Of a DNA stretch of 45,069 nt, positions 19,541-28,541 are shown piece by piece. The stretch is from Candidatus Calditenuaceae archaeon. Lineage in GTDB: Archaea > Thermoproteota > Nitrososphaeria_A > Caldarchaeales > Calditenuaceae. Positions within the stretch are counted from its first letter, which is position 1. Every line of letters starts with the position of its first letter. Below the pieces are notes generated by a model, which had not been told where the DNA came from, searched no databases, and worked only from the letters and a program-made list of their open reading frames with translations. The stretch lies in NCBI GenBank assembly GCA_025058055.1, contig JANXEU010000001.1, positions 1-45,069 on the forward strand, given 5' to 3'. Position numbers and translations under genes: made by a program.

Positions 19541-20063
19541 CTATCAAAGTTGAGATTTCTTGGTCTTTTACGTTCTTTAAGGCCGACTCTGCGAACTCCT
19601 TGACTCCTTCCGTTCCGAGCTCATCGATGTATTCGACTGCCTGAAGCACCATCTCGAGCTTGTCGAGGTCCCGAACCAGCCTCCCCTCAGGACTGACGCC
19701 CATTCTGTATTCGCTCACTGCCTCTGTCAGAAGGTTCCTTACCGCGTCAGGAGCACGGTCGAGGATACGCGCCAACGCTGTGTCCTCAATCACCGACAGC
19801 CGCTCCTCGCCCAAGGACGCTTTCTCTCCGGGCATAAGGTCGCCGGTGAAGGCTTCTGGGAGATCGTGAAGGACCGCAATGAGCGCAGCCTTTCCGGGAT
19901 CAAGACCGCGCGCTGCCGCGAGGGCACACGATAAGACAGCCAGCGCGAGGGAGTGGTCGGCAACGCTCTCTGGATCTCTGACACCTCTGAGCCTCCACCC
20001 CTTCCTCTCCAGAGACTTGAGGGCTGAAGCTGCTGAGTGGAGCTCGAGTAGCCACGAGTCCAT
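19509..20063 (-). CDS. HD-domain hydrolase (HDDC2/YfbR-like)
   Basis: VRDPESVADHSLALAVLSCALA, LIAVLHDLPEAFTGDLMPGEK, RDLDKLEMVLQAVEY. Start moved to ATG at 20063, just after nop10; the track ORF N-terminus is a shadow of nop10. Confidence 0.88.
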   Translation of the reverse strand: MDSWLLELHSAASALKSLERKGWRLRGVRDPESVADHSLALAVLSCALAAARGLDPGKAALIAVLHDLPEAFTGDLMPGEKASLGEERLSVIEDTALARILDRAPDAVRNLLTEAVSEYRMGVSPEGRLVRDLDKLEMVLQAVEYIDELGTEGVKEFAESALKNVKDQEISTLIGDLLRGLRSD

Positions 20064-20064
20064 T

Positions 20065-20262
20065 TCACTCAAGAGAACCTCCTCCAGACGTGGGGGAACT
20101 CTGAGACCTCCACCTCTCCAGGACGGACTTCGCCATTTCGTTAAGTATCGGACTACCTTCCTTGAACTGTTGCGGATGAGGAGACCTCGTTGGCGAGTTG
20201 CAGTTAGGACACGTCGACCTGAGAGTGTAAACTTTACACTTCTCACATCTGCGAATCCTCAA
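20065..20262 (-). CDS. nop10: ribosome biogenesis protein Nop10
   Basis: MRIRRCEKCKVYTLRSTCPNCNSPTRSPHPQQF; overlaps the aIF2-alpha stop. Confidence 0.95.
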   Translation of the reverse strand: MRIRRCEKCKVYTLRSTCPNCNSPTRSPHPQQFKEGSPILNEMAKSVLERWRSQSSPTSGGGSLE

Positions 20263-21062
20263 ACCTTCTCCTGACCCTCCCTACCGAAGGGAAGGACCTC
20301 GACAACGTCACCCTCGTTCGAGAGCACACCCTTCATCTTCTCGATACACGAGCTGAGCTTCGACGCAGCGTCCTGCACATCCCTCCCTTCCACCCTGAGG
20401 AGGTATCTGGGTGACCCTATGACCGTAACCCTGATAGAGTTTGGGTCGATCGCGGTCGCCGTTTCGGCCGCCCTTCTGATCGCCTCCACACCTCCCTTCT
20501 TTGAGGAGAGCTTCACGATCGCCTTTACAACGTGACCAGGCCTCTTCAAGTCCCTGAGACACTTCTCAACGAGCTTGGTCGCGAAGACCTCTGGAAGCTT
20601 CACCCAGTCCGGCAATGGCTCACCCATGGCCAGCTCTTCTAAGAACGAGTATATGCTCAGTCCTCTGGCCCTTATCGGCCTGAGAAGCCCCTCCTCTACG
20701 ACGTGGGCGGGTGTTCCTGTCTCCTTCGCGACCGCGTCTATCAGTCTCACGACCTTTACCTTCCTGCTCCACTCTAACATCTTCTCGTCGTGCTCTTTGT
20801 TCGAGACCCTCCTGAGGCTGACGTCAACCTGAAGCGTATCGGGGTTGCTCCTGATCACTTTGAAGACGGTCCTCTGTCCAACTCTGAGGTAGTCGGATAT
20901 GTTCCTCACCCATTTGAGGGAGATCTCAGAGAGGTGAACGAACGCCTCCAAACCCTCGTACTCATCGAGGGAAAGGGTCGCGCCGTGCCTCTCGACCTTC
21001 TTGACCGTAGCTACCACCAACTCACCCTCCCTCGGAAAGCCTTCCTTCCTCAGTATCGACAT
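20259..21062 (-). CDS. eif2a: translation initiation factor aIF2 subunit alpha
   Basis: S1-domain start FPREGELVVATVKKVERHGATLSLDEYEGLEAFVHLSEIS; TATA-like cttctaaaaag at about -27. Confidence 0.95.
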   Translation of the reverse strand: MSILRKEGFPREGELVVATVKKVERHGATLSLDEYEGLEAFVHLSEISLKWVRNISDYLRVGQRTVFKVIRSNPDTLQVDVSLRRVSNKEHDEKMLEWSRKVKVVRLIDAVAKETGTPAHVVEEGLLRPIRARGLSIYSFLEELAMGEPLPDWVKLPEVFATKLVEKCLRDLKRPGHVVKAIVKLSSKKGGVEAIRRAAETATAIDPNSIRVTVIGSPRYLLRVEGRDVQDAASKLSSCIEKMKGVLSNEGDVVEVLPFGREGQEKV

Positions 21063-21144
21063 CTCCGCTTAACCGCTTGGAGCTTCTAAAAAGCTTACCA
21101 AAGGCGCATCCGACTGGACTATGGCAGGAGATCCGTTGAGGTAA

Positions 21145-22356
21145 TCATCCGTGAGCTGTCGCTGAGACGATCTTTATCACGTCGCGGTCCTTGAGCCTGT
21201 GATCTGCAGGGACCCTCAGTCCTGTGCGAGCGTCGATGGCATACAGCAACCCCTTCGCGAGCTCCTTGTGGACCCTCTCGGCGAGTTCCCTGACAGTTGC
21301 GTCAGCTGGGACCAAGAAAGCGTCAGGAAGCACGTTCCCTGATCTGTCTGTCAGAGTCTTGACGTCGTACACGGGATAGACCGTGTTCATTCCAAGCAAC
21401 TTGAAAACCGTCACGTCTATCGCGAACTGAACACCGGTCCTCAGGTACCTCCCGAAGATCCGCTCGTTGATCACTTCCAGGGCCCACCTCTGCTGCTCGG
21501 TGAGGGCGCTCCCTCCTGTGATGACGAACTTTTCCTCTCCAGGCTTGTACCTTATGAGTCCCCGCTGCTCTGCCCTTCTGAGTATGAGCTCCGCCTCTGA
21601 GCTACACGGCACGACTATTTTGTCCGGGAACTTCTCGACTAGCTCCTGATAGAACAGCTCTGAGGTCTCTAGGTCGACCTTGTTCGCTACAATGATCGTC
21701 GGTTTCGAGATATCTCTCAAGACTTTGGCGAACTTCATGTCGTCGTTCATGTTCCAGTTCTCGAACTCCTTGCTCTCCAGTCCCGCCAACTTGAGGGCCT
21801 GCTCAACGTGTTCCGTACTTATCCTCATGCCGTGAAGGGGTTCGGCTATGGCTTCAGCAAGACGTTTACCAGCCTTGATCGATTTGGAGACCCTGTCTTC
21901 GTTCCGTTCGATCACTTTCATCAACCATATAACAAGCTCCTCCTCGATGTCGAAGACGTCGGCGACCGGATTTCCAGAACCGGGCTCTGTTAGTTTGCCC
22001 TCCTCATCGACGCTGCCCGAGGCGTCCACGACGTGTAGTAGTGCATCGGACTGTGAAGCAACCGCGAGGAACTGGTTGCCTAGGCCCTTGCCTGCCCAAG
22101 CACCCTTTATCAACCCCGGCAGGTCTATCAGCTCCAGCGGCAGGTAGCGCCAATCGTCGATGCAGGGAGCCGACTTGGGGCTACACTTTACCCCGAACTC
22201 CTTGTCGACACAGGGAGTTATCGCGTAGGCGATGCCGAAATTCGGCAGCTTCGTCGTGAAGGGATAACTCGATATCTCAGCGGACTGAAGAGTCGCTGCG
22301 TTAAAGAAGGTCGTCTTGCCTGTATTGGTCTTACCTATTAGCCCTAACCTTACCAA
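21145..22356 (-). CDS. Obg-like/YchF-type GTPase with TGS domain
   Basis: GLIGKTNTGKTTFFNAAT, ELIDLPGLIKGAWAGKGLGNQFL, NKVD. TTG start at 22356 preferred, with a TATA-like element about 29 nt upstream; the track start is 22380. Confidence 0.92.
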   Translation of the reverse strand: MVRLGLIGKTNTGKTTFFNAATLQSAEISSYPFTTKLPNFGIAYAITPCVDKEFGVKCSPKSAPCIDDWRYLPLELIDLPGLIKGAWAGKGLGNQFLAVASQSDALLHVVDASGSVDEEGKLTEPGSGNPVADVFDIEEELVIWLMKVIERNEDRVSKSIKAGKRLAEAIAEPLHGMRISTEHVEQALKLAGLESKEFENWNMNDDMKFAKVLRDISKPTIIVANKVDLETSELFYQELVEKFPDKIVVPCSSEAELILRRAEQRGLIRYKPGEEKFVITGGSALTEQQRWALEVINERIFGRYLRTGVQFAIDVTVFKLLGMNTVYPVYDVKTLTDRSGNVLPDAFLVPADATVRELAERVHKELAKGLLYAIDARTGLRVPADHRLKDRDVIKIVSATAHG

Positions 22357-22459
22357 CCTCAAAATAGTCTTGACTCTCAAGAATTAAGGTATTTCCTGAA
22401 CAGTATCAGCATCGCTGCAAAGCTCTGAAATTCAGAGGTAGTTGCCCCTGATGAAGCTC

Positions 22460-24475
22460 TCAGGTCTTGAGGTAATCCTTCAGCTCTTCGTAGGCAGTCT
22501 TAACCTCGTCAACGGTCGCCTCGTCTTCTAGAGTGGTCACGTCGCCGAGCGGTGCCCCCATCACCACCGCCCTCAGAAGTCGCCTCATTATCTTACCGCT
22601 CCTAGTCTTGGGCAGCCCCTTGACGAAGAGAACGTCCTTCGGGACCGCGATCGGCCCATACCTCTCTCTGAGCCACTCCATCAGTTGTGCTTTGACCTTC
22701 TCAGACGGCATGTGACCCACCTTAAGGGTTACGAAGGCCAGCGGCACCTCTCCCTTAATCGGATCAGGAAGTCCCACGACCGCCGCCTCCGCGACAGCGG
22801 GGTTTGAGACAAGAGCCGATTCGAGCTCGAAGGTCCCCAACCTGTGGCCCGCGACTTTCAGCACCTCGTCCGCCCTCCCCGCGACCCAGATGTAACCGTC
22901 TTGGTCCTTGATGGCGTAATCTCCTGTGTAATAGATTCCGGGGAACCTGCTCCAGTAGACTCTGTTGTAGCCCGCCGGGTCACCCCACATCCCGGTCGGC
23001 GGCCCGAGCATGCCAGGCCAAGGTTTCTTTATCACCAGAAGACCCTTAGCTCCGGGCGGGAGCGGGTTGCCGTTCTCGTCAACGACTTCTACCTCTACTC
23101 CTGGTAGAGGAGGGCCGTTAGTTCCAGGCTTCAGAGGTACCAACATCAGTCCAGGAGCGTGACTGATCAATATGCCACCAGTCTCGGTCTGCCACCACGT
23201 GCTCCCAACTGGGCACCTCTTGCCGCCAACCACTTCGAACAGCCACCTCCACGCCGAGGGGTTGATGGGTTCACCGACGCTGTGGATCAGTCTTAAGGAA
23301 GAGAGGTCGTGCTTCCTCACAGGCTCTTCCCCGAACCTCATCAACATCCTCACAGCCGTCGGAGTCGTGTAAAGTATCGTGACGCCGTACCTCTCGACGA
23401 TGCTCCACCACCTGTCGGGCCCCGGGAAGTCTGGAGCGCCCTCATACATTACGATCGTCGCACCCTCCATCAAGGGTCCGAATGCGACGTAACTGTGTCC
23501 GGTCACCCATCCTATGTCGGCGGTACAATAGTAGACGTCATCGTCCCTGATGTCGAAAATCCATTTCATAGTGGCGTGAAGTATTACCGAGTAGCCGTGA
23601 TGATCGTGGATGATGCCCTTCGGCTTTCCTGTAGTGCCGGAGGTGTACAAGACGTAAAGGGGTTCATCTATCGTCATCCTCTCAGGTTCAACGTACGCGT
23701 TGACTGGTACCTGCGACAGCAAGTCGTCCATGAACACATCTCGCCCTTCCTTCATGGGAACTTCGTCACGCAACCTCCTAACTACGACTACCTTCTCTAT
23801 GCCGTCGTACAGCTGACACGCCGAATCCGCTACCTCCTTCAACCTAACCGCCTTTCCCCTTCTGTAGAACCCGTCTGCGGTCACGAGGAACCTAGCCCCA
23901 AGGTCTCTCATCCTCATCGCGAGGTTCTCGCTGGTGAAGCCACTGAACACGACGGTAAACGTAGCTCCAATTCTGGCACAGGCGTACAAGACCGCCGGCA
24001 GTTCCGGAATCATCGGCATGTAAATCGCCACCCTCTCTCCCCTACGGACACCGATGCGTGTCAACCCCGAGGCTATCCTGTTGGTGAGCCTCCACAAGTC
24101 GTAATAGGTGAGCTTCCTCACCTCCTTAGGTGAGCCACCCTCCTCCAAAGGCTCCCCCTCCCAGATGATCGCGACCTTGTTCCTCCTCCAGGTCTTCACG
24201 TGCCTGTCCAAGCACAGATAAGAGATGTTTTGAAGGGATCCTACGAACCACCTGTAGACGTTGGGATGCTCGCCGGGTAGGAGAACGTGGTCCCATTTCT
24301 TGAACCACTCGAGCTCGTTAGCGACGCCCTCCCAGAACCTCTCGAAGTCTCTTGTGGTGAGGTCGTGAAACTTCTGATAGGCTTGCGGATCGACCGTTCT
24401 GTTCTCCCAATTCTTGAGAACCAGCCTCTCTTCAAAAGGAAGCGGCTCGCTCTGAAAAGACTCGTAGCTCATCAA
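22460..24475 (-). CDS. acs: acetyl-CoA (or propionyl-CoA) synthetase, AMP-forming
   Basis: YVLYTSGTTGKPKGIIHDHHGY, DIGWVTGHSYV, WWQTETGG, TGDYAIKDQDGYIWVAGRADEVLKVAGHR, KTRSGKIMRRLLR. Confidence 0.95.
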   Translation of the reverse strand: MMSYESFQSEPLPFEERLVLKNWENRTVDPQAYQKFHDLTTRDFERFWEGVANELEWFKKWDHVLLPGEHPNVYRWFVGSLQNISYLCLDRHVKTWRRNKVAIIWEGEPLEEGGSPKEVRKLTYYDLWRLTNRIASGLTRIGVRRGERVAIYMPMIPELPAVLYACARIGATFTVVFSGFTSENLAMRMRDLGARFLVTADGFYRRGKAVRLKEVADSACQLYDGIEKVVVVRRLRDEVPMKEGRDVFMDDLLSQVPVNAYVEPERMTIDEPLYVLYTSGTTGKPKGIIHDHHGYSVILHATMKWIFDIRDDDVYYCTADIGWVTGHSYVAFGPLMEGATIVMYEGAPDFPGPDRWWSIVERYGVTILYTTPTAVRMLMRFGEEPVRKHDLSSLRLIHSVGEPINPSAWRWLFEVVGGKRCPVGSTWWQTETGGILISHAPGLMLVPLKPGTNGPPLPGVEVEVVDENGNPLPPGAKGLLVIKKPWPGMLGPPTGMWGDPAGYNRVYWSRFPGIYYTGDYAIKDQDGYIWVAGRADEVLKVAGHRLGTFELESALVSNPAVAEAAVVGLPDPIKGEVPLAFVTLKVGHMPSEKVKAQLMEWLRERYGPIAVPKDVLFVKGLPKTRSGKIMRRLLRAVVMGAPLGDVTTLEDEATVDEVKTAYEELKDYLKT

Positions 24476-24593
24476 CCTTAAATTAAATGATGTTCGTAAT
24501 AAGCATTAATATCTAAAAAGTGAGATTGTGTCACATGACCCCTTTGATTATCTCTTAGAATTCAACAGGATAAAACTCTGAAATTGGGCCGCA

Positions 24594-24737
24594 TCACTTT
24601 TTCTCTTTCGCCTTGGCTACCACTTCCCTAACCTCCTCTTCCAATCTCAAGGGCCTCCAAGTTCTTGATTCAACTGTAGCATCAGCATGAGGCTGAATTG
24701 GTCTGTACCGGGTCGGGGTTCTCGCCCTTCGTTGAGC
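24594..24737 (-). pseudogene. possible remnant of a coding sequence (C-terminal fragment without start codon)
   Basis: Open frame AQRRARTPTRYRPIQPHADATVESRTWRPLRLEEEVREVVAKAKEKK* ends at 24594. No ATG/GTG near its 5' end and an in-frame stop upstream. Confidence 0.3.
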
Positions 24738-24970
24738 TTAAGGACTCCTCCATAAGGAGGTCGTTCTCGGTTCCCCGCCTCCGCCCCGCTCACTCCTCTG
24801 AGATCTATTAAGGGAACGAACGCTTCTACTTTCCACGTCGATCGAATTATTTTCAGCGAGTCTATGTTATAGATGTCTATGTGTTGTATTTATGGGGTTT
24901 TTGTTTAATGCATGTGGCTAAACATATTTTTCGTGAACATTAATTAGAATAACAAATATCAGCGTGTCGA

Positions 24971-27301
24971 TCATATCAAGTAAAACAACGGGAACAGGAA
25001 CACCCACACTATGTCTACGAAGTGCCAGTAGTATCCGAAGTACTCGATCGCCTCCCAATTCTCCTTCCCGTAGAAGCCCTTAATTGATCTAGAGACTAGG
25101 TAAGCTAACGCGAGCAACCCTGCTGTGACGTGTGCTCCGTGTACGCCTGTTGTAAGGAAGAAAGTCGATGCAGGCAATGAGCTTCCGAACGTAACACCAT
25201 GGTGGAGTAGCTCGGACCACTCGTTGTACTTGTTGAAAAGGAAGAGCAATCCCAAGGCTATCGTTCCTCCAAGGAAGCCTGTTGTAAGTCCCCTTTTATC
25301 GGCCCTCGCTGATGCTAAGGCTAGAACGACCGTGAGGCTACTGGTCAGGAGAACGAAGGTGTTGACGGCTCCGTGCCAGACGTCAAGCATGGTTCCCGGC
25401 GCGGGCCAAGAGCTTGAGGCAGACCTGACGTACAGGTAGGAGGAGATGAGTATACCGAACAGGGCTATTTCGGAGGCTATGAAAGTCCACCAGCCCAGCT
25501 TGACCCTGTCAACCTTCTCAAAGGGCCATCGCTCCCCGATCGAGTCCTCATGAGAGACAAACCTCTCCCTTCCCCACCCGACGACGCTGATCGCGAGAAT
25601 AACAAGACCGACAGGTAGCAACAGAGGGTGAACCGTCAGACCTGCGAGCGCGAGGAACGATCCCAAGCTGACCGCGAACGGATATGGAGATAGGTGGGTC
25701 TCGTGATGGTGGTGAGCTGCGCCATTGGTGGAGATGAAGGACAGCTTGCCGTCTGCAAAGGTCGGTATTCCGGGGAAGTTGTGGGGCGGAGGCGGTGACT
25801 CGGTCGCCCACTCGAGGGTGAAGGCCCCCCATGGGTTATTTCCAGCCGGTGGGCCGTTCCTCAAGCTCCAAAGCAGGTTCCAGAACATTATCAGGAACGA
25901 GAGTCCGAAGATGAGACCTCCCATCGTAGCCAGCTGATGCCAGAAGAGCAGATCCGTCTGATAGATGGGTACCCTCCTTGGAGTCTCCCATGCGATGAAC
26001 AGCGGGAAGTAGAGGAGGTTATATCCTATCATTGAGACAACGAAGTGTGCTCTCCCTAACCTCTCGTCGAACCTCCTTCCAGTCATCTTGGGGTACCAGT
26101 AGTAAATTCCAGCCAGCAAACCAAGCAGCCCTCCTCCGACCATCGTGTAGTGGAAATGCGCCACAACGAAGTAGGTCCCCCTTAGGATGTAATCGAGCGC
26201 GTTGGATCCCAGGAAGACGCCCGTAATGCCTCCGACGATGAAGACCATTATCGACCCCAATGCAAAGAGAAATGGCGTGCTGATCTGAATCCTCGCCTTT
26301 ACGAGGGAGTAGATGAAGGACAGGATTATCGCGTCGAAGGGGATGGAAATCGCTATGGTCGTAATCGTGAATACCCTTCTGACGTCCTGACTGATGCCGG
26401 TGTTGAACATGTGATGCCCCCATACTAAGAAGCTCAAGACCGCGACGATGACCATCGCGATCATCACGGCCGTTCTGCCATAGATGTGCCTCTTCGTGGA
26501 TGCCTGTATGACCTCTGCAATCGCTCCGATACCAGGGAACAGAACGATGTAGACCTCGGGATGACCGAAGAACCAGAAGATGTGATCCCAAAGCAACGCA
26601 CCACCCTCTGGCGAAGTGAAGTAAACCGTGCCGAGCAACCTGTCAGATACGAGGATGACCACCCCGGCCAGCAGCGACGGGAAAGCGTAGAGCATCATGA
26701 GCACGGTCAGGAGGATGGAGAACGTGAACATGGGCAGTTTGTTAATCGTCAAACCTTGAGCCCTCGACCTAAAGATCGTCACGACGAAGTTGAACGTTGA
26801 AGCAGTCACGGACGCGATGAGGAGCGCAAGTCCGAGACCTCCGGTGTTGACTCCCACATAGGGCGAGAACTGGCTCGTGGTAAGCGGTGCGTAGAGCGTC
26901 CATCCCGCGTCGATCGTACTGTCTTGGAAGAACGAGATGATGGAGAGGATGCCACCGAAGAGGTAGAGCCAGTAGCTCAGCGCGTTCAACCTCGGGAAGG
27001 CTAGATCCCTCGCACCAATCTGCAAAGGCACGACGTAGTTCGCGAGAGCGAAACCCAGTGGCGAGATCACGAAGAGAACCATGATCAGGCCGTGCATTGT
27101 GACAGCTTGGTTGAACTTCTGAGCGTTCAGGAAGTTAAGTGTGGGATCCGTTAGCTGGAAGCGGAAGAGCAGCGCCAACATCCCTCCCACTATGAGGAAG
27201 TAGATCGCCGTGACTAAGTAGAGGATACCTACGTCCTTGTGGTTGGTTGTCATTAGCCAGCGCTTAATCGATGATGTCGGTGGCAGAGGATCGTTTGTCA
27301 C
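24971..27301 (-). CDS. haem-copper oxygen reductase, fused subunits I+III
   Basis: CoxI: WLMTTNHKDVGILY, FWFFGHPEVYIVLFPG, WGHHMF, VVAHFHYTM. CoxIII part: IASEIALFGILISSYLYVR...GVHGAHVTAGLLAL...YWHFVDIVWVFLFPLFYL. GTG start at 27301 overlaps the subunit II stop. Confidence 0.94.
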   Translation of the reverse strand: MTNDPLPPTSSIKRWLMTTNHKDVGILYLVTAIYFLIVGGMLALLFRFQLTDPTLNFLNAQKFNQAVTMHGLIMVLFVISPLGFALANYVVPLQIGARDLAFPRLNALSYWLYLFGGILSIISFFQDSTIDAGWTLYAPLTTSQFSPYVGVNTGGLGLALLIASVTASTFNFVVTIFRSRAQGLTINKLPMFTFSILLTVLMMLYAFPSLLAGVVILVSDRLLGTVYFTSPEGGALLWDHIFWFFGHPEVYIVLFPGIGAIAEVIQASTKRHIYGRTAVMIAMVIVAVLSFLVWGHHMFNTGISQDVRRVFTITTIAISIPFDAIILSFIYSLVKARIQISTPFLFALGSIMVFIVGGITGVFLGSNALDYILRGTYFVVAHFHYTMVGGGLLGLLAGIYYWYPKMTGRRFDERLGRAHFVVSMIGYNLLYFPLFIAWETPRRVPIYQTDLLFWHQLATMGGLIFGLSFLIMFWNLLWSLRNGPPAGNNPWGAFTLEWATESPPPPHNFPGIPTFADGKLSFISTNGAAHHHHETHLSPYPFAVSLGSFLALAGLTVHPLLLPVGLVILAISVVGWGRERFVSHEDSIGERWPFEKVDRVKLGWWTFIASEIALFGILISSYLYVRSASSSWPAPGTMLDVWHGAVNTFVLLTSSLTVVLALASARADKRGLTTGFLGGTIALGLLFLFNKYNEWSELLHHGVTFGSSLPASTFFLTTGVHGAHVTAGLLALAYLVSRSIKGFYGKENWEAIEYFGYYWHFVDIVWVFLFPLFYLI

Positions 27302-27936
27302 TTCGCTCCACCTCCTTGAGATCCATACCACCGATCGAACTCCGAAGGCTCCATAACCACGAGTTTGCCGAGCATTACGCCGTGCCCTGTTCCGCAAAGC
27401 TCGAAGCACCTGATCTCATAAATATTCGGGACGCGAACCTCTGTCCAATAATAGTTGATCTTACCAGGTATCGCGTCTATGCCTATGCCGAGCTCCAATA
27501 TTCCGAACTTGTGAAAGACGTCTCTGCTGGTCACGATGAACTTCACCGGTCTGTTAGCAGGTATCCTACCCTCGCCCAGCACAACTAGGCCGTTCGGGTA
27601 AGCGAACTCCCAGCCCCATTGAAAGGCTGTCACCCTGATCTCAAACGCATCTCGAGGAGGAGACTCAAGGTACTCCAATGTGGAGAACGTCCCAATGATC
27701 AGCGAGAGCACTACAACAGAGCTCAGGAACAGCGATATCATAAGCTTCGCCGGAAACCCTTGCCGAGGAGGAAGCTCACCTAAGCTGACCTCTCCCTCCA
27801 CCGGCTTGTCCTCACGGGTTCTGTAGCGGAACAGATTGTAAAGGAGATATGTTCCGACCACTATGCCTACGATGGTTCCCAGCGTCAAGAACAGATTGAA
27901 CAGCCCGTAAACGGCCTCGGCCGAGGTCGAGACCAT
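27298..27936 (-). CDS. haem-copper oxidase subunit II (CuA)
   Basis: Two N-terminal TM helices; SRDVFHKFGI...IDAIPG; CuA CFELCGTGHGVM. TATA-like element at about -30. Confidence 0.93.
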   Translation of the reverse strand: MVSTSAEAVYGLFNLFLTLGTIVGIVVGTYLLYNLFRYRTREDKPVEGEVSLGELPPRQGFPAKLMISLFLSSVVVLSLIIGTFSTLEYLESPPRDAFEIRVTAFQWGWEFAYPNGLVVLGEGRIPANRPVKFIVTSRDVFHKFGILELGIGIDAIPGKINYYWTEVRVPNIYEIRCFELCGTGHGVMLGKLVVMEPSEFDRWYGSQGGGAK

Positions 27937-28081
27937 GTCTGTACAATTTGCTTCGCCTCATGAAATAAATGTGATGGCACGTAGCCTACTCGAGTGCTGC
28001 CGACCCTTCAAGTGCGGAAAGGTGGACACCGACGCGCGTAAGGGCACTCGACTCAACTCCTCAACCGCTGGCAGCGGGCAT

Positions 28082-28462
28082 TCAGGTCTGATACTCTGCA
28101 CTTTGTCCACCCCTCGACGAGGAGATAATCCACTCTTCAATAAGCGTGCAGCCTATCGGACTGACACTCTGATTTGGCCCGCAGTTTTGATTGAAGGGGC
28201 AGAGCGGACACGGCGAACCGAAGAGGGCCGAGGGATTGAACCTCTTTATCTGAGGAACGAGCTTCATCGTCCACCTGTCGTTGGCTAGTATCCTGACCCT
28301 CTTCACCAGCCCTTTCTTCTCCAACTTGATAGCGATCCTAGACCCGTCTCTGCTGGACACGCCCAGCTCGTGCCAAAGCTCAGATTGGAGTATCCCCTCT
28401 CCCCGCTCAAGCAAGAGCTTTATCGCTTGCTCTTCTAGCTTCGAGATCTTCGACGGCTGCAT
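28082..28462 (-). CDS. TFE-beta / RPC39(RPC34)-like winged-helix protein with C-terminal Fe-S motif
   Basis: LLERGEGILQSELWHELGVSSRDGSRIAIKLEKKGLV winged helix, then CPLCPFNQNCGPNQSVSPIGCTLIEEWI matching the RPC39/TFE-beta four-cysteine pattern. Confidence 0.78.
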   Translation of the reverse strand: MQPSKISKLEEQAIKLLLERGEGILQSELWHELGVSSRDGSRIAIKLEKKGLVKRVRILANDRWTMKLVPQIKRFNPSALFGSPCPLCPFNQNCGPNQSVSPIGCTLIEEWIISSSRGGQSAEYQT

Positions 28463-28541
28463 GAACCCCCTAACCCATTAAATCAGACGGGCGGTATTTA
28501 TGCGATGACGCCATCGCCAAAACGATTGCCTTCAGGAAGAT

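Noticed and set aside
23309-24133. Plus-strand 274-aa ORF antisense to acs
   Set aside because: Opposite to a fully supported acyl-CoA synthetase; no recognisable domain.
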